Assembly (NCBI GenBank): GCA_026122225.1
Contig: JANEZZ010002359.1
Coordinates: 434,001-498,000 of the forward strand
Reading direction: 5' to 3'
From: Heloderma charlesbogerti
Lineage: Eukaryota; Chordata; Lepidosauria; Squamata; Helodermatidae
DNA: 64,000 nucleotides
In this document: positions 23,066 through 34,771 of the stretch, in pieces
Layout: each line of letters begins with the position of its first letter
Position numbering within the stretch: position 1 is the stretch's first letter
Made by a program: the position numbers and the translations under genes
The notes under the pieces: model-generated
Seen by the model: only the letters and a program-made list of their open reading frames with translations
Databases searched by the model: none
What the model was told of the DNA's origin: nothing

Positions 23066-24000
23066 TAGGATAGGTAATAATATTTAGAAAGTTCCATGTA
23101 TGCAAAAAAGATTAAAAAGTATAAATATTTTAAATTCCGTATAGAATATATGATAAAAAGAAGAAACTATTACGAAAAACATGACCAAAAAAAAACTATT
23201 TTAAAATTCCAAATAAGATTACCAGTTGACAACTGATTAACTTTACAGTTACCATATTCCAGTTCCCCAAATCTGTGGAGCATAACTTGCATATTATAAC
23301 AATATATGCTAATTAAGCACATTGCACTCTGATTTTATGTGGTGAAAACGACATGTAGAGAGCAATTCTATGTTCCCTAGACAGAGTCCTGGATATAATA
23401 GGATTGTTCAGAAAAGCCACTCCAAGGCCACAGCTCCAACCTTGGACGGTTTTCCCCCCTAAAATTGGAGCCACACTCCAGGCTCTGCCCAGTCACTGTG
23501 GGGGTTTCCATGGTGGCTCCCTCTGACCTCCTAGAGGGGGGGAATGGGTGTGTTGGGGCATGCCAGTGGGCGGGGAGGGGGAGGCTGTGGATCCAATGGA
23601 TCCAACACTCTCTCAGCCCTGACCATGCCCTGGGAGACATTTAGCTGCAATTGAGAGCTGGCAATGTGAGGGACATAGGCAGGAATGGAGCACTCCACTC
23701 TCAGAGAACTCCAGAGAGAGCATAGGGTTGCTCTCTTAAAAATGCAACACATCTGCCCACAACTCTGTGGAGCAATTGCATGCAACTGAGTGCTGGCTTT
23801 GGACTCAGAGGGAATCTAAGGGGACAATTGAACTAAAGTGACCTTCACTATGACCTGAGGTGCATTTTGTAGAGGCTGTTTTTGGCTGGAAATCCAAACC
23901 AGTCATTGATACAAAATGACCAATTTTGGTGGTGTGTGGTAAGAACTTCTACTACAGCATTTTAAAGCATTATCTAACAACCTCAGGGCTTTAACTACAC
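23066..24000. other. No recognised feature
   Basis: Intron sequence; overlapping minus-strand ORFs at 23377-23785 have no domain. Confidence 0.4.
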
Positions 24001-24002
24001 AG

Positions 24003-24392
24003 GGGGGCTTCTCCACATGGGGCTTTTATCCTGCTGTGGAGATTGGTTCCTCACAGAAGTTTGTGGGTCCTTTACCTGACATCATCAACCTCCAGGGCAT
24101 CTCCTGCACTAAATTACCTTTATCCCATTTTTAAAAGATCAGAGATAATGAGCTATCAAATTGTAGTGCGTTGAGTTCCCTCGTGAAAACAGGAAATCTC
24201 ACAGTAAGAGGAGCTAGACCACAACGCCATCTAGTGGTTGTATAATGAAAAATATAGAAAGCAGATAAGGGGGAAAAGGGGGAGGGGAGGGAAGTTGATG
24301 TAAAGGGTGACCGTTGTGATCCTGCATTTAAAATCAAGGCAGAAAGCCCTGGTAAAGTTGTGGGATTTTAGCCTGGTGTAGAAATGCTCATG
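24003..24392. mobile_element. Short TIR element, copy 2 of 4
   Basis: The left end GGGCTTCTCCACATGGGGCT and the reverse complement of the right end (GAGCATTTCTACACCAGGCT) are imperfect inverted repeats. Interior landmarks shared with 5416-5796 are the AGATAATGAG stretch and the purine-rich core. The word ACGCCATCTAGTGGTTG is shared with the copies at 26706-27055 and 52895-53195. Confidence 0.55.
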
Positions 24393-24867
24393 GTTGTTTG
24401 GGTATGATGTTTGGGTTTTTTAGAGAAATGCAGAATGGTAGCAGAGGCTGTGAAGTTGATTGCAGCAGCAGCATTGAGGAGGGGTGATCAATAGTCTTCC
24501 TTCAAGCTGTTTTTGTGGTGAAAATTGCTTCCAACATGCACGATCCCCACTATTTTTCCTGCATGGGTGAGACGCAATAAGTCACCCCCTTCCACCACCA
24601 GCAGCGTTACTTCAATCAGCTTCATAGCCTCACCCTAACTGCATTCCCCTCACCAAAAAAAGCTCCAAATGCCAGGAGACTGGATAAAAATATTGCACTA
24701 CACTGCAGGGTCATCACACACTACCTGGTGTTGACCTTAGGGGGTCATTGTCAAGAGTCTACTAAGCTGATCAAAGAATCTACAGTGAGAAAAGAGGGAA
24801 GCCTTTCCCCACAGTCTCATACAAATTTGATGGGGAGAACAGAAGTGTACATCCCCAGAATAGAAGC

Positions 24868-25057
24868 ACAACTTGAAGAAGAGCACAGGCTTCACATGCA
24901 GAAGGTCCCAGGTTTAATCCCTGGCATCTCCAGGGAGGGCTGGAAAAAACCCTGCCTGAAACCATGGAGAGCCACTGCCAGCCAGTGTCAACAGTACTGG
25001 GCTAGATGGGCCAATGGTAAGACTTGGTATAAGGCAGCTTCCTAGGTTCCTCTGATG
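24868..25057 (+). repeat. tRNA-derived SINE with CR1-like 3' end
   Basis: CCCAGGTTTAATCCCTGGCA is the B-box side of a tRNA head. The body GAGAGCCACTGCCAGCCAGT and the tail GGGCTAGATGGGCCAATGGT, ending AAGGCAGCTTCCTAGGTTCC, follow. The same family lies inverted at 51950-52145. The tail resembles CR1 3' ends, so CR1 is the likely partner. Confidence 0.7.
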
Positions 25058-25854
25058 CACCCTGCCATTGCATTGCCTGAACAATTCCCCCCTCTGTTGG
25101 TACAATAACCACTTTCTCCTCGCCCTAGGACAGAATGAGCTTGGTTGCTAGGATAAACGGTTAAGCGCAGTATAGAAAGTATGATTGATCCCACAGTCTT
25201 GAAAGCTTTTCCAGGAAGCATAGCTTCACTGAGATAAAGCAGAGTGCACAAATGAAGAAAAATATTTGTTAAAATGGCTGAAGAAAGACATTTTTGAGCT
25301 TGTTGTCAATAACTGCTCACACCTCCACACAGACGAGAGGGGGAGAAAGCGATTGTACGAAATGCTCCCCGGTGAACAGCCATGGAGAATGCATCCTATT
25401 TTGATTCACAGCACAACACAGAATACACATTTTTTTCTTCCAGCTCTAACTATCTTGAAGTCTCTTTTTTTCTTTAACACATTTAAAATAGCCTATTTTC
25501 CAAATGCCTGTTGTACAATTGACTATTCAGTGAAGGATAATGCCAACATTTAAAAACTATCCATGGGAACGTGGGAGGACAAAAGACGTGAATAGCATAC
25601 AGCTTTTGCATCCTCTAATGTACTGAAGGAGACTGAAAATTTGCAGGAGAAAACAGAATTAAGCTAAAATGTTCTGTCAAACAAGAGGAGCTAGTGCTTT
25701 TTGTGTGGCATTCTGTCAGATTTGTGGCCAGATGGTTGCAGACCAAATAGAGCCCTGACCTCCTTATCCCAATGGAATGTGCCAGCCATATATTCACCTC
25801 CCCCTTTTTTCTTTTTACACCTATTGCTTATGGAGTCACAACTCCTTCACATCT

Positions 25855-26010
25855 TAATTTATGAAATTTGTATCCTGCCCTTTCTCCAAGGAGCCGAGGA
25901 CTGTGTGTGTATGTGTGTGAGTGAGTGAGTGAGTGAGTGAGAGAAGCCATTTTATCCTTACAACAATGCTGTTGAGGTACGTTAGACTGACAGACTGATC
26001 TTCCCATTTG
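25855..26010 (-). repeat. tRNA-SINE fragment with embedded (GTGA)n
   Basis: TTTATGAAATTTGTATCCTG and CCCTTTCTCCAAGGAGC precede a GTGT/GTGA microsatellite and then CCATTTTATCCTTACAACAA. This is the reverse complement of the 3' half of the SINE at 28627-28876. Confidence 0.6.
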
Positions 26011-26379
26011 GAGTAAATAATTTCAGAAGAATTCATTCAGAACTGATTTGGGGAAATTGGCTCGCCTTCCTGTGGGACAGGCATTTTGTTGGAGGAGAAA
26101 ATGGTGGGTTCAAAGGATTGTTTGTCTTCTAGCCTCACCAGCTTGCCTTTCTAGGAAATGGGTTTTTTGTTGCAGCAGCAAATCTGGTGTTTGCCCACAT
26201 GCCATGGCAGCCATTTTTGACTCACACCCTCATGGCAGCCATTTTGTGATAGTACCCAGAACATTTTCTCAAAAATCCCATTGTGCCCATGGGCCCAATT
26301 ACATTGGAGATCCCCAGTTTCACATTATTTACATGAGCCTGTTCTCCTCTCCTTCTCTGGATTGGAAACATTTGCTTCC

Positions 26380-26705
26380 ATCTTCAACAAACTGCAGTTT
26401 GTTGTTATGTCCAGACTGATATGTCCAAACTGGGAACTGAAGTTAGTTTTAACTATGGCATGTCCAAACAAGCCAGGATCATAAACTATGGCTTGCTGTT
26501 GGCTTGTTTAAATAAAAGTTAACCACAACTTGTCTCAGTTAAAATATAACAACAATCTACAGTTAGTTGAAAATGGACGCAAATGCTACCAGTTTCCTCC
26601 TCATGGCCATACTAAAGGAGGCATTGGGTGGGACTCATTCTGGACTATCCTGAGACTCATTCACATAGCACTAACCCATAGTTTAGCATTAAGTATGAAT
26701 GCAGC
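26380..26705. repeat. Diverged non-autonomous DNA element
   Basis: Repeats of AACTATGGC, GTCCAAACAAGCCAGGATC and TGGCTTGTTTAAA, ending in CCCATAGTTTAGCATTAAGT. It looks related to 8380-8800. Termini not resolved. Confidence 0.35.
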
Positions 26706-27055
26706 ATCTAGGGGCTTTTCTATGCAAGTCATTTGTTGTGCACTCGTCTTTCCCTACTCACAGTTGTTTATGGGTTCTTTAGATGACATCATGACCCTCC
26801 AGTTTTGCTTCTGTGTCTAATGAGCCCTTTGGGTGAGTTTTTTTAGAGCAGGGAAAATGTGGTGTTTAATTGTGAAAGCGCTTTTTTCACTTGTGTATTT
26901 GCGCTATTCCGCTATACCACAATGCCATCTAGAGGTTATGTAGCAGAAAAGCAGGAAAGGAAACAGTCTTCATGTAGTGCTCAGATCTCTATTCTGCAAT
27001 GAAACCAAAAGTAGATATAGTGATTAACAACCTTGTATAGAAAAGCTCTAGTTCT
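26706..27055. mobile_element. Short TIR element, copy 3 of 4
   Basis: The left end GGGGCTTTTCTATGCAAGTC and the reverse complement of the right end (GAGCTTTTCTATACAAGGTT) pair over about 18 bp. TAG lies outside both ends. Internal words AGTTGTTTATGGGTTCTTTA and GCCATCTAGAGGTTATGTAG recur in copy 4 at 52895. Confidence 0.65.
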
Positions 27056-27480
27056 GTGTATGCTTCTTTCAGTGTAAAATCCTTAACAAAGCAGGTTTAA
27101 TATACCAAAACTCTCTCTCACACACACAAATCTCCCAAACTTAGTGAAGGGGAAGGGAAATCATCATGATTTATTTTTTTTTAAATCCAGAATTTAAATA
27201 CAAATAACTGAATATAAATATCATCTGCTGTGCACAGCCATTGCCTTCTGTTGAAATACGAAGACCATGGGGGGGGGGGTTGAATTATAGGCCACTTACA
27301 TGCAGAGGCAAAGCCTCAAAGAGCATCCAAAACAGTGAAGTCACTCAAGAACATGATGGTAACGTAATTAACACTGGAATAAACACATTTTGAACTCATC
27401 ATTAACAAATAGAGGATTCAAAATTAACCATGATGCCTGAAGGCTACATAGTTGTTATACTTCCTGCCCTAGTTCATTGA
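27056..27480. other. No recognised feature; G homopolymer at about 27270
   Basis: A run of ten or so G and short CA-rich tracts; nothing else recognised. Confidence 0.4.
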
Positions 27481-27486
27481 CTACTG

Positions 27487-27560
27487 CAGCCTTCTCCAAC
27501 TGGAGGCCCTCCAGCTGTGCTGGACTGCAACTCCCATCATTCCCAGGTTGGGGAAGGGTG
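27487..27560. mobile_element. Shortened hAT MITE
   Basis: CAGCCTTCTCCAACTGGAGG at the left and CAGGTTGGGGAAGGGTG at the right are the same ends as in 35110-35245, with most of the right arm missing. Flanks GACTACTG and GACTATTA agree at 6 of 8 bases. Confidence 0.65.
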
Positions 27561-28447
27561 GACTATTATCTTGTTCTCTTATGGGAAAGATTTAATCTTT
27601 TTCGTCTTGCTTCTTATTTGTGATTTTTAAATTGTCGTTTTCCAAATGCCTCTTTTGTAGCACAGAATTCAAAGGCGAGTGGCTTTCACAATGACATTAG
27701 AAGAACTCCTGTATTGTTTATCCTGTCCTATAAAAATGTTGGCTGATTATTTTCTGGCCTCAAAGGCACCCAGAGCCTTAACCTCAGAGCCAAGCTAGGC
27801 ATTACACAGCAGACAAATAGAACAGTCTCGCCAAAGCTGTTGTTTTTCATGAAAAGCAGCTGCAGGAGGCTGCATGTTTCAGTGGTGGAATGGCTGGGGA
27901 AGGGGTCGCTACAGCTATTTTTTCCACTCAAGAAATAAAATCCCTTCAAATGGCATTTCTACCCTCAAGGGAAAGTGAGACAATGACACACGTCTGTTGT
28001 GTAACATCAAGTTTGGGCCTCAGGTTAACGTTTGGAGTGACTTTCCGGGAAGCAAATAATTGGCCAAATCTGCAAGATATTTTTTAAGGGTGGGATAATG
28101 TATATGGAAGTTACCCTTATGTCATTGTGGATGCTACTTAGAGATTCTCACCCTGAATTCTGTTCCACAAAAGAAAATTATGAGGCATTCACAGATTGAT
28201 GATAAACATAATTATAAAAGCAAAGCAAGATGTAAAAGGTTAAAGGTTATATCCAATGGTGTCTGTCCGCCAGAAGAATGGACACCTCTGGTGGAACAGA
28301 TTCCACATCTGCACACCCCAAATCTGCTCCAGAAGGCTGGGGCAAATAGCAGATTGGAGGTATGTGATTTTGACAAGGGTCTCCCATGTCATATGTAGCT
28401 TGATCCTCAAGTAACAGCCTAATGTTTTTGAGCTTCAAGAACAATAA

Positions 28448-28602
28448 GGCTGCAATCCTATACACATTTCCCTGGGAGGAAGTCCCACTGAATTCAGTGG
28501 AGCTTATCTTCTGTAACAGTGCAAACCTATGAGTGTCTACTCAGAAGTTCCATTGAGTTGAATGGGACTTACTCTCACATAAATGTGTATAGGATTGCAA
28601 CT
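28448..28602. mobile_element. 'CAATCCTAT' palindromic dispersed repeat, complete copy
   Basis: GCTGCAATCCTATACACATT at the left pairs with AATGTGTATAGGATTGCAAC at the right. Inside are AGTCCCACTGAATTCAGTGG and CATTGAGTTGAATGGGACTT. Partial copies occur at 10301, 10870, 22950, 51715 and 61600. It is non-autonomous with no coding sequence. Confidence 0.65.
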
Positions 28603-28626
28603 TATAGACAGAAAAAGTCCTAAACA

Positions 28627-28876
28627 GAGAGCCAGTGTGGTGTAGTGGCAAGAGTGTTGGACTAGGAACTGGGAGATCTGGGTTCTAGTCCCCACTCGGC
28701 CATGGAAGCTCACTGGGTGACTTTGGGCCAGTCACAGACTCTCAGCCCAACCCACCTCACAGGGTTGTTGTTGTGAGGATAAAATGGAGAGGAGGAGGAT
28801 AATGTAAGCCGCCTTTCCTTGCAAGAGGAAAAAAGGCGGGGTATAAATGCAACAAATAAAAAAAATAAAAAATAAA
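28627..28876 (+). repeat. tRNA-derived squamate SINE
   Basis: The head GAGCCAGTGTGGTGTAGTGG (A box) and GGGTTCTAGTCCCCACTCG (B box) are followed by TGACTTTGGGCCAGTCACAG, CCCACCTCACAGGGTTGTTG and the tail GTAAGCCGCC...GGGGTATAAAT with A-rich repeats. The copy is complete and little decayed. Pol III transcription from the internal boxes is the family's rule. Confidence 0.85.
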
Positions 28877-28879
28877 CTC

Positions 28880-28940
28880 CCCAGCATGCCCCAGCCAGCA
28901 TGGCTGGCTAGTGAGATGCTGGGAGTTGTAGGACTTTTTT
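28880..28940. repeat. hAT-MITE fragment
   Basis: AGCCAGCATGGCTGGCTAGT and GATGCTGGGAGTTGTAGG are the palindromic core words of reptile hAT MITEs. Confidence 0.5.
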
Positions 28941-29239
28941 TTGTCTTAACATGCACAGGATTGCACCGTAAGTGAAATAATGGATTCTTTCCATCTAAAA
29001 ACAAAACAACCCAGTCTGTAACTCCTTTAAAATGTTTATCCATATTAGGTTTAGTGATTTTAAAGCAAAGAAGAAAACACATGAAAACCCTTATATTTTC
29101 GGCCCACATTCTTTTAAATGTTTAACAAAGCATTTCTGCCACCCCCACACAGATTACTCTGTTCCAAGTCTAGGAGAGAAACTACTTCTTTCATTCTCTG
29201 GGAAGAGTGATGCACAAACATTTTCCATGGCAGCATAAG

Positions 29240-29460
29240 TCTCTTGGAGGCATTTAACTTATGGATAAATGACTGCATCTAATTCGGCTAGAAACTGTAG
29301 CTCTTGCATTATTACTGACATTTAAATAAAATAACCTGTGAGATGGCTTTCAGCCAAAACTGTTTCCTGGCATCACGTGCTCAGCTAATCGCTCCACTTT
29401 TCATATTCTAAGCATCATTAAGAGCCTTCCATAACATTATTTACAAACTTGAAACATCTA
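29240..29460. other. Repeat-free AT-rich segment, candidate conserved non-coding element
   Basis: No repeat or ORF. The TAAC/ATTA-rich, non-repetitive wording over 200 bp stands out from the transposon-filled surroundings. The suggestion is only an inference from composition. Confidence 0.25.
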
Positions 29461-29995
29461 ATGAAAACAATGGGAATTCCAGTACTTCAGAAGAAACAGG
29501 AGCAGTGTAAGCGAACAGGGTGAATCCCAAGTTAGTAGTACTAGGAAAACCAATTGCAATACAAAATGGAATGAACCAGCCTCTTTTCTACCTGTGACAA
29601 AGCCAAACAGTCTTTGCTTGGAATCCTGTGCTACCTTTTGAATCTTGAATATACTTATGTCAATGAACATGTTGCTCAACTTTATCTGCTGAGTCCTCTG
29701 GAACTGAGATGCTGACACAGCCATGCCCAGCATCATGTGTGAGTCCATTCCCATGAAGGGGGTCATTGGAGTCAAGCTAGAGAAAGCTGCCATAGCACCA
29801 GTGACTGATTGTCAGTCCAGAGGGAGAGACACATTGATGCAGCCAAGGTGGAGCGGAGTTGTGTTGGCCTTGGGGCTTTTGGCCTTGGCATCCACCAACG
29901 AAAGGACCTGCTCCCAGAGCTGCTTGCAGCTGGAGCAAACCATTTCGGCACACCTGCTTGGTGAAACGCTGACAATATGGCCACATATACACTAG

Positions 29996-30272
29996 GTTGG
30001 GGGTGGGCAACTTCAGGAGGTCCAGAGGCCATTTGTGCTTCTGCTCACAGACTGCTGGGTGACCCCAAAAGATTTTTTTTAAAAGGTGTCCACTGCACTA
30101 CAGAGAACCAAAAAGGTCAAATTAGCTTGTTTGCAAGCTAATTTTACCCCTTTAGGTTTCTGTAGCAGCCCTAAAAAAGTAATTGGAGGGGTATCAGGGG
30201 GCAGAAAGAGCCACACCAAGGGGCAGCAGGGGCCACATGCGGCCTGTGGACCATGGGTTACCCACCCTTGCA
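29996..30272. mobile_element. hAT-type MITE
   Basis: GGGGGTGGGCAACTTCAGG at the left and GGTTACCCACCCTTG at the right are TIRs of the GGGCAAC family. The phrase GGCCACATGCGGCCTGTGGA precedes the right end. Exact ends are uncertain, and no clear duplication was found. Confidence 0.55.
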
Positions 30273-30665
30273 ATATGTGCTGCTCACCAAGGCAGAGGAG
30301 GCCAAAGTTGTGCCCATCAGTGGGTGATAGTTGGCTGCCACAACTGCAGTCCTGCACAAAAGTGCCCGCTGCCCCATATGTGCCCACTTGAGAACAGTGA
30401 AGATCACCATCAGCCAAATAAAATAAAATACAAAACCAGGAAGAAGAAAACTATACTGGATAAAAGGAAGGTGAAGAGTGAAGGAAAAAAAGAGAGGAAA
30501 AAGGCCTAACTTGTATTCCCCTCACAAACAAAGCAAAGCACAAGTCTCTACAGATACTGCCACTGTGGTAGTCAAGGAGAAACAGAGCAGGAAGGCTGAG
30601 ACCACGCCCTTTGGGCACATGCCATGAGGACACATGGTGGCTTCTCACCAAAATATTTATCCCCT

Positions 30666-30868
30666 AGGCAGTGGAAGCTGGTGGCTCTGATGTCAATGGC
30701 GCAGTGAATCCGCTCTGGGTTTCAGTCAGAACCAGTAAGAACTCTAAAGGAGCTATCCCTGGTGTTTCCTTGCATAGCTCCTTTAGAGTTCTGACTGGTT
30801 CTGACTGAAAACCAGAGCGGATTCACTGCTCCACTGACATCGGAGCCACCAGCCTCCACTGCGCCTAG
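30666..30868. mobile_element. 200-bp near-perfect palindromic element
   Basis: Arms of about 90 bp: TGGTGGCTCTGATGTCAATG, GTGAATCCGCTCTGGG and AACTCTAAAGGAGCTAT on the left are answered in inverse by ATAGCTCCTTTAGAGTTCTG, CCAGAGCGGATTCAC and CATCGGAGCCACCAGCC on the right. A loop of about 20 bp sits near 30756-30775. It has no ORF and no transposase. The high arm identity suggests recent activity or gene-conversion-like maintenance. Confidence 0.8.
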
Positions 30869-31263
30869 GTCTAGAAGGCTCTGAAAATTGCTTTTTGCAG
30901 GCACAGAACCCATACATAGGACCGTACAGATATGATAAAGAAGAAACACCTTTAACATTGGGCGTGACGTGTTTCCAAGGGGTAGCTCAGCATTCATTTA
31001 TTTATTAAGTATATTTTTATATTTTCACCTCACTTCCTGGCTCACAGCCTTCACGGCAGCTTGCAACATCCATAAAGCTACAACAGCAACAACACCTAAT
31101 AATTTATAATTTGTAAACAAGCCTAGATATAAGAACCACATGAATGTGCAAAAGACTGCTAGCACCACTAAAAACAAGAACAATGGGTTCCCTAAAGAGA
31201 AAGGTCTCACTGAGTCGCCTATGGCACACAGTCAGGGAGGGAGACAGCTGGGCTTCTCTAGAC

Positions 31264-33093
31264 CAAGGCCTAATCTACACGGCCGATTTAGTGTGGAACA
31301 AGAGCACATCGGGGTCGTTCGTGACAGATGACGCTGTTCCCAATCTACAGCAACCGTCTGGAATAGGGATTACAAACTGTGTAAAATCTGCTCCGTCTGT
31401 GTTTCGCGGATTGTCAGGTGCCTTTTGTTCTGTCATCAGCCCACAGGCGAATACTTTTCTTCGTCATGCGGAAAACTACGTAAATAATTGCATAAGTATT
31501 TACATAATTTACCTCAGTATGTAACATTTAGCGTATTGTCCCCCATTCCATTCAATGTTTCCTCAGCAGAAACTTACATATTTTCCTACACATTTATATA
31601 CTTAAATGTTGGGAAAGTAAAAAAATCATCCGAAAGTCCATGGACTCTGCACAGCCGGGGAGGGGGGAGTGTCACTCCACAGCAGATTCTGCAGGTCAGA
31701 TTCTTAGAAACCTGAGCTCATTTTAGTCCATCTCAAATTTCTCCAGCATCCCTACTCTGGAAACCATGCATTTTCACAAAGTCGTTTAAGTGTGTTGTTT
31801 TCCTTAAGCGCAGCTCCCACGGTTGTGCTCCGTCCCCCCGCATTAAATCCTGGGCATGCCTAGGGATGTTTCTGTGACCTGGCTGTGACCTAGCAGTGAT
31901 GGTCAAGGGGTGGGGCAACCCCCTTTCCCCCTCATTCCCTCTTTTTCCCCATTTGCAGTAGAGCACTTTTGGATACAGGCTTCCATTCCCTACTACTTCA
32001 TAGTAGTGCTGTTTTCCCATTCACAATCTATAGCTTGTTGTAAACATTCACAATATCACAGTAGCACTATTTTCCCATTCACAATATCACGATAGTGCTG
32101 TTTTCCTATTCACAATATTGCAGTAGCCTGCTTTATGCATTCACAATCTGTAGCCTGCTTTAACCATACATAATATCGCAGCACTGCTGTTTTCCCATTC
32201 ACAATATTGCAGTAGTGCCGTTTTCCCATTCACAATATCACAGTAGTGCTATTTTCCAAGTCACAATGTCGCAGTGGCACTGTTTTAACCATTCACAATA
32301 TTGCGGTACTGCCTTTTTAAACATTCACATTATCGCGGTAACACTGTTTTCCCATTCACGTTATTGTGGTAGCGCTATTTTCCCATTGACGTTATCATGG
32401 TGGAACTGTTTTCCCATTCACAATATTGTGGTGCCGCTGTTTTAACCATTCACATGATCGTGGTAGCGCTGTTTTCCCATTCACGTTATCGTGGTAGCAC
32501 TGTTTTCCCATTCACATTAGCGTGGTGGCACTGTTTTCCTATTCACATTAGTGTGGTGGCACTGTTTTCCTATTCACAATCTCGTGGTACCGCTTTTTCC
32601 CCATTCACAATATCGCAGTAGTGCTGTTTTCCCATGCACAATAGCACAGTAGCCTGCTTTACCCATTCACAATCTGTAACTGCGCTGTTTCAACCATTCA
32701 CAATATCACAGTAGTACTCTTTTAACCTTTCGCAATATCCCAATGGTGGATGAGAGGGGAGAGGAATGGGGTAAACTACAGGGGCTTAATTCAGTGCTTC
32801 CATTAAACTTCTCTGAGCATGGGAGCATGGGTAGGACTGGGGAACAAGTCTCTCTCACTGCCTGAGCAGCACCTACGTGGTTGATGATGTTCAGTTCTAC
32901 TCACTGGACTCCACCCACCCAACCCCAAAGAATGGCAATCTCAAGTACCATGTGACCCATGAAAGCAGGCTTTCAGGTAGTGTATACTCCACTTTTCCTG
33001 CTTCGTGTGCTGCTGACAGACCAAAGCAATTTCATTAAAATCTGTATATAACCACAAAACGCTTCAGAAACCATCACGATGTAGATTCCCCCC
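31264..33093. mobile_element. Possible DNA element enclosing the minisatellite
   Basis: AGGCCTAATCTACACGG at 31264 and, inverted, GGGGGGAATCTACATCG near 33090 could be terminal repeats of the AATCTACA type also seen at 6322 and 46164. The internal arms do not match well and no duplication was found, so this is a low-confidence proposal. The minus ORF at 31733-32020 has no recognised domain. Confidence 0.25.
32007..32735. repeat. 31-bp minisatellite, about 23 units
   Basis: The phrase TTCACAATATCGCAGTAG followed by TGCTGTTTTCCCA recurs with a 31-bp spacing. Unit starts can be followed at about 32045, 32077, 32108, 32139, 32166, 32197, 32228 and 32259, and onward. Units vary by substitutions, especially at the ATATCGCAG core, so the array is old and not homogenised. 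The 'Ser-His-Ser-Gln-Tyr' repeated frames at 32215-32621 are translations of the array. Confidence 0.9.
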
Positions 33094-34770
33094 AGGGGTT
33101 CCAAAGAGCATGTGCCACTCCGCTTGGTCACCACATGCGTGTAGGGAGCTATCACATCAGGAGTAATGATAGAATTATATTACAATAATTCTCACATTAA
33201 ACCTCAGATGGTCCAATCTGTGTTCTGGTGCCCTACAGTTAGAGGGCCTGCATACAACTTGCCTTAAAGTTCTTGATGCTCACATTAGGTCACAATGTTG
33301 CCCTTGCACCAGCTCTGGGACTCCAACCCCAACCTGAGCTCAAATGGCAGCCATCAGTTCTGCTGCCCTAGAAGTCCAGGCTCCCCTATGTGCCCTATAA
33401 GAGCACTTGCATCAGAAACAGGACATAGAGCGAAAGTGAGCAAAGTCCCCTCCAGCCTGCTCATGTGGTATCCTATGGGCCTTGTGAGTCCATTTGAGAC
33501 ATGGAGGATGGTGCAATTCTGCACTGAAGAGGGAGAAACCAGTGTGCATAGGGCGTGATTGCATCAGGAATCATTATAAGCATATGAGCAGAGCAGAAAC
33601 AAAGTAAAATTACAATGGAAATAAAATCAAAGGTAATTACTCTAGAAATAAAAGAGAAATGTCAGAAGACTGAGCAATGTACAAGGTTCAAGCCTTTCCA
33701 CATTTTACATTAGCACTATCATGCAGTTTTAGTACCACAATAAGATTTGCCTACATTTGCTGCTCCAGATTTAGGTTTGGGTTGTTGTTGTTTTAAAAGG
33801 CTCTTTCCCCTTGATAAGGCCTTTCATCTGCCTCAATTGCTACAGGTTATTTAGTTTATTAGGATTCAGCACAGCGAACCCATTATCTGCTCATCCTACA
33901 TACTTATGCTGCCTTATTCCTGCTTGGGCTGATAGCATCAGTGGCCATTATCTTCTCACTGTTATACAGAGCAGAGATTATTTTCAATTACTAACATCCA
34001 GAGAACTGTGCCATGTGCAAAGTCTGAAGTCATAAATGTGTAATTTTTATGATGTTTGAATGAACTTGCCACTTTCTCAAATGGAGCACTCAATCTTACT
34101 GGTTTGTGTGAAAAAGTAGAAGGGGAGCATGATAAAAGCTTTCAAATATGCACAAAACTGCAATATGCTAGGATGATAAGAGGCGGCATTCTCTGTGGCC
34201 ACCGAGGATAGGAAATGGGATTGTAGATTGATAAAAGAAAGATGGAGGCCGAATTTTAAAATCAGAACAGCCTGTCAATGGATTACTAATAATCACACCT
34301 TTGCATTCACTGAGCCAAAAGAAAAAGAAAAATTCTGTGCCAAGGAAAGCGGGTGAGTTATATATTACCCTTGTACCACAAGGAAGCAGGGCTGGAAATA
34401 GGATTTGCCCAGGGGCCTAAGCCACCCTAGCCATGTCCTTAGTCCCTGGCACTAAGTTCACTTCTGCCTTGGATAGGTCATCATCAGATCCCACTGTGGC
34501 CAGAAGTTTAACCAAATAGAGGATCTGTTTTGGCTCAGTCTGAACTACAACACTGCCCTGGAAGAGGGGTTTCTCAGTTAAGCTCCTGGCTGGTGGTCTC
34601 TGTCAGACTTTCTGAATAGTCAGGGTCCAGGCTGGAGAGCTGGCTGATGGCTCTGGTTGCTAAAGGCATCACCTCTCCTTGTGTCAGAGGCAGCAGTCTT
34701 AGGAAAGTCTACACTCACTTTGTTTGCCACATTGACTGTACAACTCTGCAGCTACAGAGCCAGCTATGCA
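33094..34770. other. No recognised feature; candidate conserved segment at 33800-34080
   Basis: No coding or repeat family recognised. The stretch at 33800-34080 is free of repeats and could be non-coding conserved sequence; this is inference only. Confidence 0.35.
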
Positions 34771-34771
34771 A

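Noticed and set aside
24728..25045. 105-codon ORF as a gene
   Set aside because: Its second half is the translation of a tRNA-derived SINE.
28627..28876. Functional tRNA gene
   Set aside because: A and B boxes are present, but no cloverleaf can be completed and the sequence continues as a SINE body and tail.
31144..31524. 126-codon plus-strand ORF as possible transposase
   Set aside because: No transposase motif (DDE triad or hAT dimerisation block) could be read; composition is that of a chance frame.
32215..32621. Ser/His/Tyr-rich repeated ORFs
   Set aside because: They are frames through the 31-bp minisatellite. As the 31-bp period is not a multiple of 3, the frame shifts from unit to unit, and no consistent peptide is repeated.
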